Shown here piece after piece: positions 11,163-23,346 of a stretch of 64,000 nt of DNA. The notes below the pieces were generated by a model. The model ran no database searches. It saw only the letters and a program-made list of their open reading frames with translations, and was not told the DNA's origin. Each line of letters begins with the position of its first letter. The first letter of the stretch is position 1. A program made the translations under genes and the position numbers. The DNA comes from Blastomyces gilchristii SLH14081 (lineage: Eukaryota > Ascomycota > Eurotiomycetes > Onygenales > Ajellomycetaceae), in contig NW_003101654.1 in the NCBI RefSeq assembly GCF_000003855.2, positions 34,407 through 98,406 of the forward strand, written 5' to 3'.

Positions 11163-12826
11163 CAGCCAACCGCTTCACCACGAACTCGCTCGATCTTTCG
11201 AATAAGAACCCGCCGATAGATTCATCGAAAAGCCCTCAATCATACAAGCATTCTGACCCCATCGCTGACCGCATACCCTGTGTGATGGTGGAGTTATCCA
11301 GCCAAATGTGAACCAGACATTGTTCAAAACTCCTGTGTGGGATTATTCCTCATTCTTCCCTATCACACCACAACCCCGGGCCAAATTGCCATATAAATTG
11401 TAAGATGAAGAGGCCTAGTCATATGCATCAATCTTCTCAATTTTGAAAGATTGTCAATCTGTAGTTGTGAAGATATCTGAGAAGTGATCTCTGCAAAAAC
11501 CCTGTTCATCTTTGATGTTTCAAAACATCAATGTCAAGTCTCATCCTTGTACCGCCCTTCCTAATCTGGCTCATTCTCAGCAGAAAAATACAAAAAGATA
11601 TCTCAGTGATAATATCAAGCATATAATCAACAGTTACTTCTGAAGTGCAATCTTCATGATCTGTCTTCAGTGTATCTAGACATCAATATCAAGTCTCATT
11701 CTCATATCACCTCTCTCAATCTGGCTCATCCCTGACAGAAAAGTACAAAAAGATACCTCAGCAACTGTATTTGATACATAATCAGCAGATATAATAACTA
11801 TAAAATCAGTATATCTCAAGATCTGACTGAGCCTTTGATCCCTGCACAGTGAGATATATTAAATCTAGTTTTAATATCTCAATATTTAATAGATTCTGTA
11901 AGAAATTGAGAACAGCAACACTAGATTTCTATTGAATTTGAGAATTAACTCTATATTAATATAATCATTGACAAAGTCTGCTATTTTGAGATATAAATAA
12001 TCAGTTTCTCTACATTCTGCTGACAATATTTATATTATTATATAGAAACAGACTTATATTCTCTATAATATCAAGACTCTGAAGAGAGAAAGTCTTGATA
12101 GAAGATATACAGTAGTATATATCTTAGTAGTTTCTATCTCATTCTTCTGCAGCAGTTAATGCAAAAAAAAAAATCTTAGAAATAGTTTTTTACTTCTCTT
12201 GAAAAAGTAAGATATTTTTCTCTGAGTTTTATATAATATTCTTATAAAGAATTAAAAACAGAGCTGTTTTCTGTCATAATTTCATATTCTTTTAAGTAAG
12301 AATTACTTTTTCAGTGACTGAAGAGCTTTTATTAATATTTAATTCTTTTTTACACTCTTTATTAACTGATTTGAGTTGCACACTTATTGTGTGAGAAGAA
12401 TTGAATGATTTAGAATAAAATTGAATAGTTTTAATTAATTTCTCTGCAAAAAATTGACTTATTTTTTGTCAGTTTTTCTCTCAAAAACTGTCATATTATC
12501 TGATTTATTATCAATTGATGTCATACTTTTCCTCACTATATTTTGAGAAAGAGATTGTAAAGATTTTATTGATTTATCTTAAAAATCAATTTTAGTTTAT
12601 TAGATTCTCTTCAAAAATCTAATCTAGTTACTGAACTAGTGTGAAAAAAATCAGGTGTTTTATATATAAAAGTCTTTTATTCTTCTTTTGAAACAGTCTA
12701 ATCAACTTTTCAATTGAAAACAGACTTAGAAACCTCTTAATTGAAACAGTCTGATCAACTTTTCAAAAGAGTTTAATATATATCTTAATTAAAACAGTCT
12801 GATCAACTTTTCATTGAGTGAGAACA
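11163..12826 (+). promoter_or_regulatory. LINE L2 5' leader with two tandem units
   Basis: The first ~240 bp keep CpG, GGG and CCC runs; the rest is strongly AT-rich. Two copies of the AATCTGGCTCAT...CAGAAAAATACAAAAAGATA unit lie near 11565-11600 and 11720-11755. Near 12690-12810 the phrase CAGTCTGATCAACTTTTCA recurs three times just ahead of ORF1. An internal promoter is expected for this class but is not demonstrated here. Confidence 0.6.
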
Positions 12827-14455
12827 CTGAGTTCAAAAATTCATTCAGTTGATGTGAAAAAAGATGCTTTATCAAATGCTATTTCTGAGATTGAAATTCT
12901 GAAGAGAAGAAAGAAAGAAGAAATAGAGAAATAACAAGTTCTTGAAATATAGAAACTTGAAAAAGTAAGTAAGATTTTTGAAAAGTAGTGTCTGAGTGAG
13001 ATAAATGAAGAAGTTCTGTTAATTCTTTATACTCAGACTAGACAACTACAGAAGATGATTAAGTTTAAACTTGAAATTTCAAACACAGTTCAAAAAACAT
13101 TGAAAATTTCTAGTATAATCACTGACTTCTTATCTTGCTCTTCTTTCTTCTTTTCTACTTCTTCTTCTTCTTTGAATTAGAAGAAAACATATGCTCAAGC
13201 AGCTGAATCTGCTGTCTCTAAATCTGCTATCTCAAAACATGCTCAAAATCCTGAGAAAACTGAGAAGAATAATACTCATACTTCTATTGATAGAAAGATA
13301 AAGAAAAAAATGCAAAAGAAGAAAAACTTTCAAATCTTCAGAATTAGAAGACTTATTCTCAAAGTCTCAAATCAGAACATCTTACAAAGGAACAAGCTAA
13401 ACTCAAATCTCATTTTCAGAGTCAGAAATGAAATTAATCAGCAGTTCTTTTCTCAGTTAATAACTGATATTAAAGTTCAAAAATCAGTTATAGCTTCAAT
13501 TGAGTCATTCTTCTTTGAAAACTCTATCATTCTGACTATAATGCCTGAATTCAGTGCAGAATTCCTTATTCAGAATAAGAATCTCTGAAAATTAGCAGTA
13601 GAATCTTTGTTAAATATAACAATTTTATCTGAGAGAGATGAAAAGTGAGATAAATTCATTCTTCATGATATTTCAGTTGAAATTTTTGACTGTGAAGAGA
13701 GAATGCTACTTCTCAAAAATGAATTAGAAGAATACAACTCTATTCAACTGAGAAAAGAGTCTGTATAACTAAATTTAATTGAGTTCAGATAAAGTAGAAG
13801 AAATCCCTCTGTTCTAGTATATATAAAGATACTTAAACAGTCAAAGATCTCTGAAGTAAGAGTAGCAGATTTGAAAATGAGAGTTCATGAATACAAAGAC
13901 TCAAGAATAAATCTCAAAGCTTAAACATAGTGTTCAAACTGTTAAAGATATGAACACTTTACAATCTTCTATTTCAGAGACTCAAAATATGTATTCTGTG
14001 TCAGAGATCATAAAACTAGTGAGCATAAATGTGAAACATACTTAAAAAGAGATGAAATATGATAATATACTCTGCTTAAATGCTCTAATTGCAAAGAAAA
14101 ACATGCATCTAGCTCAAAAGAATGTATATTTACTTCAAGAACTCAAAAGAACTGAAGAAAAGATAAAGCTTAAAGTAAATCTAGAACTGAAGAGAATAGT
14201 TAAGCCAGTAAACTCACAACTGTAAGCTTAAAAAGAAGAAACTCTTAACTATCTAAATCTTCAAACTTCAATTCTTCAGCTAAATGTAAACAGAATTTAA
14301 ATTCTCAAACTTCTGTTAAGATTAGAGAATTGAGAAATGACTCTGATAATAAACTAGATATAATACAAGTAGTTAAGATTTCTACTTTTCAGAATAGTTA
14401 TAATCTACTATTTAATGATAGTGATTAGATTCTACTCTACTCTCTTTTAGTATGA
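12827..14455 (+). pseudogene. LINE L2 ORF1 (gag-like), degenerate
   Basis: Homologous to L1 and L4 ORF1. The start codon reads CTG (12827) where L1 has ATG. A coiled-coil-like N-terminus is followed by a Ser-rich linker, a central conserved block (13310-13760, open for 92 codons, ...IASIESFFFENSIIL) and C-terminal zinc knuckles from CSNC (13931) through CSNCKEKH (about 14080). An early TAG at 14426 may be the true stop. If it is a mutated Trp codon, the frame ends in TGA at 14453, overlapping the ORF2 ATG at 14452. That ATGA overlap would suggest coupled termination-reinitiation. Confidence 0.85.
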
Positions 14456-17400
14456 ATATATAACAAAAACAACAAAAAAAGTTTAAAAACTCTTTAAAAA
14501 TCACATTTATTCAAAATAATGTGAATAGAAACTCAAATTGCATTTATTCTTATCTTCAAATTGCATTTGAATAAAAAGTTGATTTTATACTACTTCAGAA
14601 GCTGAATTTTGATGCTGAGTAAAAATATATTATTTCTTATTCAAGCTACTACTGCTTTTTATCTCAAAAGTCTGAGATAAAGTCAAGAGTAGTGATCTAT
14701 AAAAGAAAGAGATTAAAATATCAATTTAATCTAAGATTTAATATTATATCTGACTCTGATATTCTGGTGAGTAATGTTATAGATAAAGAGAATGAGTTTG
14801 ATACTATACAGCTCATAAATATCTATAATGAAAAGTCATTGAAGAAAAATAATAACATCTGAACAATTAATAGAGGATTTCTGAATATAACTTCATCATG
14901 AAACTCTATAATTGTAGAATATTTCAATGCACATCATCTCTAATGAAATTCAGAATGCAAAAGAGCAGTAAGAGCTGATAATCTAATTGAATAAATCTTT
15001 GAGCATTCAATAGATTTAGTTAACAAGTCTGATTAACAAACATTCTTTAGAAAAGATATGAAACAGAAATCTATTATAGATCTAATCTTCATGTCATAAA
15101 ATCTAATAGAAAAAAGACTTGTAAACTAATTTATTGATTCAAATGAGACATCAGAATCAGATCATGAGATTATTCAATTTGATATTAAACTGAGTGAGAA
15201 ATAAATGAGTGAAAATCCTCTTCTCTCTAATCAGTTTAACTTTGAAAAAGCTGACTGAAAGACAGTTGAAGAAAGTATAAAACTATTAAAATCTGAAAGA
15301 TAGAGTAAGCTATATTGAAATCCTGATCAAGATATCTCAAATGAAATACTTGAGAATAGAGTGAAGCTCATTATATCTATTATTCTAGCAAGTGTTAAAG
15401 ATAATATTTCAAAGAGAAAGTCTTCTGAGTATTTAAAATCTTGATAAAATGAGAATATTATATCTAAAAGAAAACAATTGACTACTGCTAGAAGAGATTG
15501 AAAGAATGATATAATTTCTAATAAAGAGTTCAAAGCTGTCAGAAATAAATATTTTTCAGATATTAAAAAAGATAAAACAGACTGCTGAAATAAATTTCTT
15601 AAAGAAGTATAAGAAAAAGAAGTTTTTAAAGCTTTTAACTATACTAAAATAAGAAGTGTAGCAAAACTTTCAATCTTAGAATATGAGTTTCAGAATGAAT
15701 TATATACAGCAAACTCTTTTGAGAAAAAATGTCAAGCTTTTATAAGAACTCTCTTTCAAAACTCATCAGATTCCGATTCAGAGAAAGAGAATATATCACT
15801 TCTCAACTATATTGATGAAAATGACTGGAAATGGCCTGATCTTACTCAAGATGAATTAGAGTCAGCTATCTTCTCAAGTTCAGTTAAGACTGCTGCAGGG
15901 CCTGATTCAATTAATCACTTAATTATTTAAAATACATACTTCTACTTAAAGAATGAATATTTTGAGCTCTTTTTCAATCTCTTGAAAAATGAATATCATT
16001 CTGAATACTGAAGAGAAGTCACTGAAGTGATTCTTGCAAAATCTAATAGAAAAACTTCAATTCTCAAGTTATATAGAGTAATATCTCTATTGAACTGTCT
16101 AGAAAAGATTTTAGAAAAGATAATAGCTACTTAACTATCTTTTATAAGCTCTATCAGTAATTCTCTTTTATTCAGTGAATAAATGAGAGATAGAAAACAG
16201 TGCTCTGTAATTGACACTGTTCTCTCAGTTATTTATAATATTTAAATAACAAAGTATGAAGATCTGGTCTCAACTGCAGTTTTTATTAATATAAAAGAAG
16301 TATTTAATCATGTTTCAAAGTCAAAGTTAATTCAGACATTGAAGATGTTAAAACTGCTACTTTCTCTAATAAAATGAGTTAATTATTTTATATTTAAAAG
16401 AATTATACAACTTTTCTTTGATAAAATGAAATAAGACAAGACTGAGATAAAAATAGAAGTATCATAAGAATCTTCAATCTCACTCATTTTATTTGCAATA
16501 TACACTGCATATCTATTCAAAAATAGAAATATGAGAATAGTGTGATCTCTGAGTTATATGAATGATATTGATCTAGTCTACAGCTTAAAAAATATCAAAG
16601 AGAATTTAAAAGTAATTGAAGAAGCTGCAAAGAAAATCTTTGTTAGAGCAGATATTAATCAAATTTAATTTAATATGAATAAAACTGAGTTAATTCATTT
16701 CTTTTCTAAATTCAATGAGAAAGAACTATCTCTAACTCTTTTAAATAGAGAGATTAAACTCAGTGTAAATGTCAAATAATTAGAAGTATGATTAAACTTC
16801 AAGTTGAATTTAAAATATTATATTCAACAAAGAACTGTCAAGATAAAAAGACTATTGAACAACATAATCAGACTATTAAATACAGAGAGATGTCTATTCT
16901 TCCAGGCTATGAGATAGTTATATATAGCCTGTATTATCTTAGTAGCTGATTATGAAGTTCAAGTATGATAAAATAATCAAGAGAATTTCACTGAACTCTT
17001 TCAAAGTCTGTAAAACAGAGTCTTGAGAAGAATTCTGAAAGCATTCAAATCATCTTCTATTAAAGCAATGAAAATTGAAGCTTCAATTCCTTCTTCTACT
17101 ATTAGATTTGAAAAGGCCTGTATGAAGTATACTCTGAGAGTTATAAAGATGAGCTTAAATCATATAATCAGACAAAGAGTCTCTTCTTCATTTTCATCAA
17201 TTAACTCTGAAAATGAACTGGATTGAAATAGATTTCTTGATTGAAATGAAAATAATTCTTTAAAGAAAATGTCTTTGTACCTGTACAGACTATACTCTTT
17301 GATTAAAAATCAATTTTCTTCTTTAAATATTGAAAAAGTTGATCATGAGAAGTTATCTCTCTGAAGAGAAAAGCTTGAATCTCTTATAGACTTATAAATA

Positions 17401-18408
17401 AGCGAACTATCAAAAGAGAAAGAATATGAACAGCATTTGAAGAGAATTTCTACAATTAATATAAAAGACTCTATTCTGATTTATTCAGATGACTCAAAAA
17501 ATCAGAATTTGAATAGATTAGATGCAGACATTGCTTATACTAAAGATAATATCAATTTTATCTTAGATTTCTGAAATCTAGGCTGTGAATCTGAAGTCTT
17601 TGATACTGAACTATTTATAATAGTGAAAGCTTTCAAACTCATAGAAATAAAATCTCATAAAAGAGGAAATAGTTTGAAAGAGATATGAGTATTCTCTGAT
17701 AGTCAAGCTGCATTAAAAAGACTTAGAAATAGTCAGATTCATAATAGTCAAATGAATCTTGAACTGATCTTAAACTCTGTTTTAAAAATTTAAAAGAGAA
17801 GAACATCAAAGCTGATAATTCATCTGCACTAAGTTCCTGCTTATATGAATATTCATGACAATGAATTGACTGATTCAGCTGCAAAAAAGAGTGCAGAATT
17901 AAGCAGATCTATTCAAAAAATTATGTCCTAGTCTTTTATAAAGAGAAAAATAAAAGAATCTTGTTTAGATAAGTGAAATGAAAGCTGGCAGAAACAAAAG
18001 AAGAGTATACATTATTCAAGATTTGAAATAAAACTCAAGTGGAAATCTTGTTCAATTAAATGTAAAAAGAAAATATTCTCATCTATAATACAGCTGAAAC
18101 TAGAACATGACTATTTCAAATCTTATATACAAAGATTTGATGATAGATTTAATTCAATACAATGCTTATTCTGCAATGCAAATGAGAATTCTGAGTATAT
18201 TGTAATGCACTGTGCATTATACAATAGTCTCAGAGTCAGATTGAAAGAGAAGTATGATCTAAGTCAATTAAATATGAGATTCTTATTCTCAACTGAGACA
18301 GGAATTAAATACTTAATAGACTTTCTATCAGAAACTCAAGCAGCTATAAGAAAATGGCTGTATTCAGAAATATCTGAATATGAAGAGGAGGAAATTGATC
18401 AGATATAG
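14452..18408 (+). pseudogene. LINE L2 ORF2: endonuclease, reverse transcriptase, RNase H; degenerate
   Basis: A 1319-codon frame with no net indel from ATG 14452 to TAG 18408, broken by TGA/TAA/TAG substitutions. Order of domains: APE-type endonuclease (FNAHH near 14935; SDH near 15160), reverse transcriptase (AAGPDSINH at 15893; catalytic YMNDID near 16557, where L6 has YVDDID), RNase H (YSDDSK, DTELF, FSDSQAA at about 17480-17710) and a C-terminal CLFC...H-x4-C-like zinc motif (18170-18215). The product would nick target DNA and prime reverse transcription there. The architecture fits the Tad1/I group. The mutated RT motif and the stops rule out activity. Confidence 0.93.
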
Positions 18409-18787
18409 TCTGTTAAAACAGCTATATACTATCTTTTAATAATTTGTTTCATTACAGTCTCTCTTTATTTTACTTTACTTTTTCCTTTCTATTCTTTTCT
18501 ATCTATCTATTTAATGTGTCTATCTTTAAGACTGTGTTCTCTTTTCTTTTGTCATGATATTGTCAAATGGTTTCAAAGTATCAGAAGATGTTAAAACACT
18601 GCAATTTGTAAACAGTTTTTGTATTCTGGGCTGGAATTTTCTGATTTTGCATATCTGAAATTGATGAATGTATAATAGTTAACTTTACAGATATAGGAAA
18701 AACCCTGAGAACTAAAAGTTCTCAGGTAGATGTCATAGTCACTGACTGCATACATCTATAATTGAAAAATAATAATAATAATAATAA
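18409..18787 (+). other. LINE L2 3' UTR with (AAT)n tail
   Basis: About 350 bp conserved in L4, L5 and L6, with the landmark TTCTGGGCTGGAATTTTCTG, a possible stem AACCCTGAGAACT/AGTTCTCAG, and GCATACATCTATAATTGAA directly before AATAATAAT. Reverse transcriptase recognition of this end is expected from the LINE mechanism. Confidence 0.8.
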
Positions 18788-20640
18788 CTGATTCTATCTC
18801 TGTAAGTAAGTCTGTCAATACTGATTAAAAGTATAAACCTGACTCATAGACAGCTATATATGAATTATTTCTTTGAAGTTATGTAAGTTTTAAGTATATA
18901 TTATCTATGATATTTATAATAATCATAGTTTCTGTAAATCTTCTTCAAGTTCTGAAGATATCTTGTATTTCAAAGATAACTCTTATAAGTTTCTCAGCTC
19001 TCAGATCTGAGTTCTCACATTCTGCTTATTATAAGAGCAGATTCTCAGTTTTCATGACTCAGCTTATTCACTTTATAAGCTTTAGAGACACTATAGTAAT
19101 ATATGATTCTCAGTTTATTAATACTTCTCATACTTACAAGATAGTAGTACTGCGGTTTAATCTCTCTCTATAAGTATATATTTTTATTAAAGAAGTAACA
19201 GATTCAGATATTAGCTTTAAAACTCTTAAGAAGACAGTTACTGACTCTTTTTATAACTTCTTAAATTTCTATTTTAATTTATTCAGATAGTTTATATAAA
19301 GATGTTCTGATTTGAAACAGATAAAGCAGAGACTCTTTTTCTTAATCTCTCTATTATATACTCTGTTTATAAGAGCTTATAAAACTCTCTCTTTCTACTT
19401 AGCAGTCAGATATGAATCTCTCTATATCTTATTATCTTTTTCTGATAAATCTGTTCTTTATTATTCTGATTCTTACAGAGCTGATTAGTGATCTACTGTC
19501 TGTAGATCTGTGACTCTTACAGCGATTTATAAGTAATGAATGAGAGTTATTAGTTTCTTCATAATTAAGAACTTAGAGTCTTACTCAATAAGCTCATTCT
19601 ATATATCTTTATTAAGTCTCTTTATAAATATTATCATTCAGATCTTGTTTCAGTTCTGTTTTCATATATCTTAATTTATATCATCATTCTATAAAGTACT
19701 GTGAGTAGTCTTTTATCAGATTTCTCATCTCTTTTTTTAATATTAATACTTATATCTCAGATATTCTCTGTCTGACTTACAGAGTCTTTTAACTTATTCT
19801 TTAGAATAGTTTTAAAAACAGATCAGTGAGATCTCTTATCATTATTCTCTAAATAGTTTAGTCAGTTCTTGACTTCAGTGTAGTAGAGATCTGTCATTAT
19901 ATAGATACTAGCTTCTTCATCTTTTATATCACACAGTCAGACTTATGAGTTAATTTTAAATATAAACTTATAAATACTTTTATATATTATAATTCAGAAG
20001 ATAATCTTAAGTAGTTACAGTTTAAGAAAGTTCATTTTAAGTTTACAGATATCTCTGAAGATTATATTTAAAGACTCAGTTCAAGAGTGTTTACAGATAG
20101 AGTATTTCTTATAGAAAAATAACTCATTTCTATAAGAGATGCTCACAAATATTCTTTACTGAAATTAATTTATTCATAAGTTTGAAGAGTTTCTCTATTA
20201 TAGATACAGAGAATAATATTCTATAAGTAATTAATAAGTTCTCTAAGACTTCTCTTATAAGAATTATACATAGTTCAGATAACTGATTCTGAGTGTCTGT
20301 AATAGAGTTTGCAGAGATTAAAGTATACAAGTTTTCAATTCTTTCAGTTATAATAAGCAGTTACTGACTGACAGAGCTTTAAATATAAGAATAAATACTC
20401 ATAGATGATTATTCAGATATTTGCAGCTTGATATAATATATACTGATAGCTACTAGAAGTATTCACAGTAGAAAGATAAATATAGAGATTAAATGTATAA
20501 TAGTATTCAAGCTGAGTTGTGAATAGTATTCACAAACTTCAGTCTATATAGTTGTATGTAGTCAAGGACTGCTAACTCTATTCATTACATCAGAGATAGA
20601 AATAGAGGTAAAGTATTCGCGAGGAGCGGAATTTCTTACA
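18788..20640 (-). pseudogene. Gypsy-2 gag-side relic (minus)
   Basis: Inverted homologue of 24721-26240. The match runs through landmarks such as TTATAAATCAATTTC... near 20160 and CAGCTTGATATAATATA at 20412. 20410-20640 extends about 230 bp upstream of what the plus copy preserves and ends in a small CpG island (TATTCGCGAGGAGCGGAATT). Stops are dense in all frames, so the gag assignment rests on position upstream of RT in the plus copy. L2 ends exactly at its left edge. Confidence 0.5.
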
Positions 20641-21439
20641 GTCAATGATTATATTAAGACAGAGTTAATTCTCAAATTTAATAGAAATCTAGTATTGCTG
20701 CTCTCAATTCCTTGCAGAATTCATTAAATATTAAGATATTAAAACTAGATTTAATATATCTTACTATGCAAAGATCAAAGGCTCAGTCAGATCTTAAGAT
20801 AAACTGATTTTATAGTTATTCACTGATTATGTATTGAATATCATTACTGAGGTATATTTTTATATCTTTCTACTGAAGATGAGTCAGATTGAGAAGAACA
20901 GTATATAAGTAAGACTTAACATTGATATCTTGAAATATCAAAGACAGACAGAGTTTTTACAAAGATTGCACTTCAGATGATTTTCACAGAGATTGCACTT
21001 CAGATATATCTGTTGATTATGTACTTGATACTATTACTGAGGTATTCTTTTGTATATTTCTGCCAGAGATAGACCAGATTGATAAGGGCGGTACATGAGT
21101 GAGACTTCATGTTAATGTTTTGAAATATCAAACATAGACAGGGTTTTCATGAAGATTGCTCTTCAGATATTTTTACAATTACAGATCAGAAATCTTTCAA
21201 TATCAAGTAGATTGATGTATATAACTAGGTCTCTTCACCTTGAAATTTTATGGTAATTTGACCCAGGGTTGTGATGTGATAGGGGTGAACAGAGGATAAT
21301 TTCACACAGAAGTTTTGAACCACATCTGGTTCATATTTGGCTGGATAACTACACCATCATACGGGGTATGCAGTCGGCGATGGGGTCAAAATGCTCATAT
21401 GATCAAGGGCTGTTCGATGAATCTATCAGCGGGTTCTTA

Positions 21440-21621
21440 TTGTGGCAGACATATTACTTGTGAAAACAGAATTTTCCCAGCCCTCTCTGAAAATTAGTAG
21501 CAAAACATCATTAAAAAATCAAAATATCCACATTTCTCTAGAATCATTCAATATCATTCAATACATGTCTTTTTCAATCAAATATCATTCAAATACGCGT
21601 CTTTCTTACCTTTATCATCAA
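21440..21621 (+). repeat. Left 182-bp terminal inverted repeat of Tc1 element
   Basis: Matches the reverse complement of 24501-24682 with scattered C/T and G/A differences. The transposase ATG follows 2 bp after its end. Confidence 0.93.
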
Positions 21622-21622
21622 T

Positions 21623-22645
21623 ATGCCACCTCAACTCTGTGATTTCATCATCAATGAGATTGTACACCTTCTTAAGAATGGTTATATACCTGCTGAGATC
21701 GCGCGAAGCATTGATTGTCATCTGACTACTGTATATTGAATTCAATAAAATCTTCACTGCTTTGAAACTGCTAGAGAACCCCATTCAACACACAGTGTAA
21801 AGTCAAAGATCACATCAGATATCTTGTCAGAATTGAAGGATTTTTTCAAGACATATTCAACTGCATATCGCGATGAGACTGTCTGCTTTATGAAGAATGA
21901 ATTTGATGTTAATATTCACCTGCGGTCAATATCTAGAGTGTTGAAGAAACTGAATTTGATATGAAAGAAGATAATCAATATTACAATTAAATATCACTTG
22001 ATGTATAGAATCTACTAATTCATTAGTTCTATAATATAGGTTGAACTCATAGTCACTCAACACAATGAAGAACTTTGAGCTGAATGATGTATTCAACTCA
22101 CTCAGTATCTCCCTGATTAACTGATCTTTTTGAATGAGAGTGCTGCAAATGAACATACAGTGAATCAATGATATGAATGATCAAGCAGAGAATTCCCTTG
22201 TTATGTTAGAAGGCCCTGTAAACAATCTTGAAGATGGTCAATCTTATCTGTGATAACTGTCAATGAATATATTGATTATGATATATATCAGAGGTTCTAC
22301 AATACAGAGAGATTTAATGAGTTTATATATGTCTGAATACTGCTCAAATGTCAACAGAGTTATCACTACTTAGTGATGAATAATTGTAATACTCATTAAT
22401 CTCAAGAATTGAAGAATCTTTGCAGAGATGCAGGTGTTGAACTATTATTCTTATCATTATATTCATCTGACTATAATTCTATAGAGGAGTCTTTTCACGC
22501 ATTGAAGAACTGAATTAGAAGATATAGAGATCAGTTAGATACTCAGTTTGATGAAGATTTTGAAGCTTTTTTGCATCATGCAGTTGAGAACTTTATGAGA
22601 GAAAAAGAGATAAAAGAATATTTCAGATCTGCTCATATAGAATAG
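21623..22645 (+). pseudogene. Tc1 transposase (DD34E), degenerate
   Basis: A 340-codon frame, the usual Tc1 length, beginning MPPQLCDFIINEIVHLLKNG. The first helix-turn-helix is GYIPAEIARSIDCHLTTVY and the second is LRSISRVLKKLNLI. An unexpected ~75-nt segment near 21985-22060 may be an intron remnant. The catalytic core follows: first Asp as Asn (IFLNESAANE, codon 22133), second as Asn (LVMNNCNTH, codon 22379), Glu intact (codon 22484), exactly 34 residues after the second. The C-terminal block is YSSDYNSIEESFHALK. Both Asp-to-Asn changes fit GG-to-GA decay. TGA stops sit at Trp positions. Inactive. Confidence 0.92.
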
Positions 22646-23215
22646 TATTGTAATAATCACAAAGATTCAGATTGCAATTCATTCAACTATAATACAGATT
22701 TAGAGGTTGAAGTAGTATGAGATCTGCTCTTATCACTACAAGCAGTTGATAGAGATGATTTGAATTCCTGCAATCTTGTCTGTTATAATGAACTTTTTAA
22801 TCCATCTCTTATAATTTGAAATATACTCTTCTCAATATTCATATCAAGCAACTGTTCCCTTGTTAACATCTGTAGATGATTCAATTCAAATCCTTTCTTC
22901 TGAAGAATGAACTTAGCATCTAACAAATCAGAAGCTTTATTAGAACTTCAGATTGTCAATCATTTGAAGTATTCATCAAAGAATAAATCTGCTTATTTAT
23001 CAAATTGAGGTATTGAACTGCTTTAAATTGAAGATGAATTTGATGAAGTCAATGACAGAATTGATGAAGGGTTCAACAGTGAATTTGATGAAGAATTTGA
23101 CAGTGAATTTGATGAAGGATTTGACAGCAGATTCAATGACAGATTTAACAGTGAATTCAATGAAGAATTCAATGAAAGATTTGATGACAGATCTGAATGT
23201 GAATGATAATAAGGT
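22646..23215 (+). pseudogene. In-frame downstream extension of Tc1 transposase with acidic repeats
   Basis: The transposase frame continues past TAG 22643-22645. It is interrupted mainly by TGA and one TAA and ends in an acidic repeat, (E/D)FDE-x-FDS type, at about 23029-23210, then TGA-TAA. Either it was a C-terminal extension of the transposase or a separate short protein. Ordinary Tc1 transposases stop near 340 residues, so the extension is unusual. The repeat also opens the other frames, which yields spurious Met/Leu- and Ser/Asn-rich readings. Confidence 0.45.
23029..23210 (+). repeat. GAATTTGATGAA-type tandem coding repeat
   Basis: Degenerate 12-30 bp units built on GAATTTGATGAA, GACAGTGAATTT and CAATGACAGA. 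In the transposase frame they encode alternating acidic and Phe residues. Confidence 0.85.
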
Positions 23216-23346
23216 TGTGAATTCAGTTCTTCTATTTCTTTCATCATATATTTCATCATCATCACATTGATTATCTCACTTGAAAATGTCATATTTAATG
23301 AAGTTGAAGCTGCCGGAGCTGAAGAAGAGAATATAACTGCTGACAA

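Larger units (their letters stand above)
11163..18787 (+). mobile_element. Full-length LINE copy L2 (Tad1/I-like), about 7.6 kb
   Basis: Complete non-LTR retrotransposon: GC-rich 5' end (CAGCCAACCGCTTCACCACG), 5' leader to 12826, ORF1, ORF2 with endonuclease, RT, RNase H and a C-terminal zinc motif, 3' UTR, and an (AAT)n tail ending near 18787. L4 is its inverted near-full-length homologue (7604 bp). Both ORFs keep frame but hold many stops, so the copy is inactive. No convincing target duplication is visible, perhaps because of decay. Confidence 0.92.

Noticed and set aside
14452..18408. TGA read as Trp (alternative genetic code, e.g. mitochondrial)
   Set aside because: TGA does fall at Trp positions, but TAA and TAG also interrupt the same frames, catalytic Asp codons are mutated (Asp to Asn), and copies differ from one another at these sites. 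Mutation explains all of this; the content (LINE, SINE, Gypsy, DNA transposons) is nuclear.
23013..23270. Met/Leu/Asn-rich small protein, and the Ser/Asn-rich reading on the opposite strand
   Set aside because: Both arise from the GAATTTGATGAA tandem repeat read out of the transposase frame; they are shadows.
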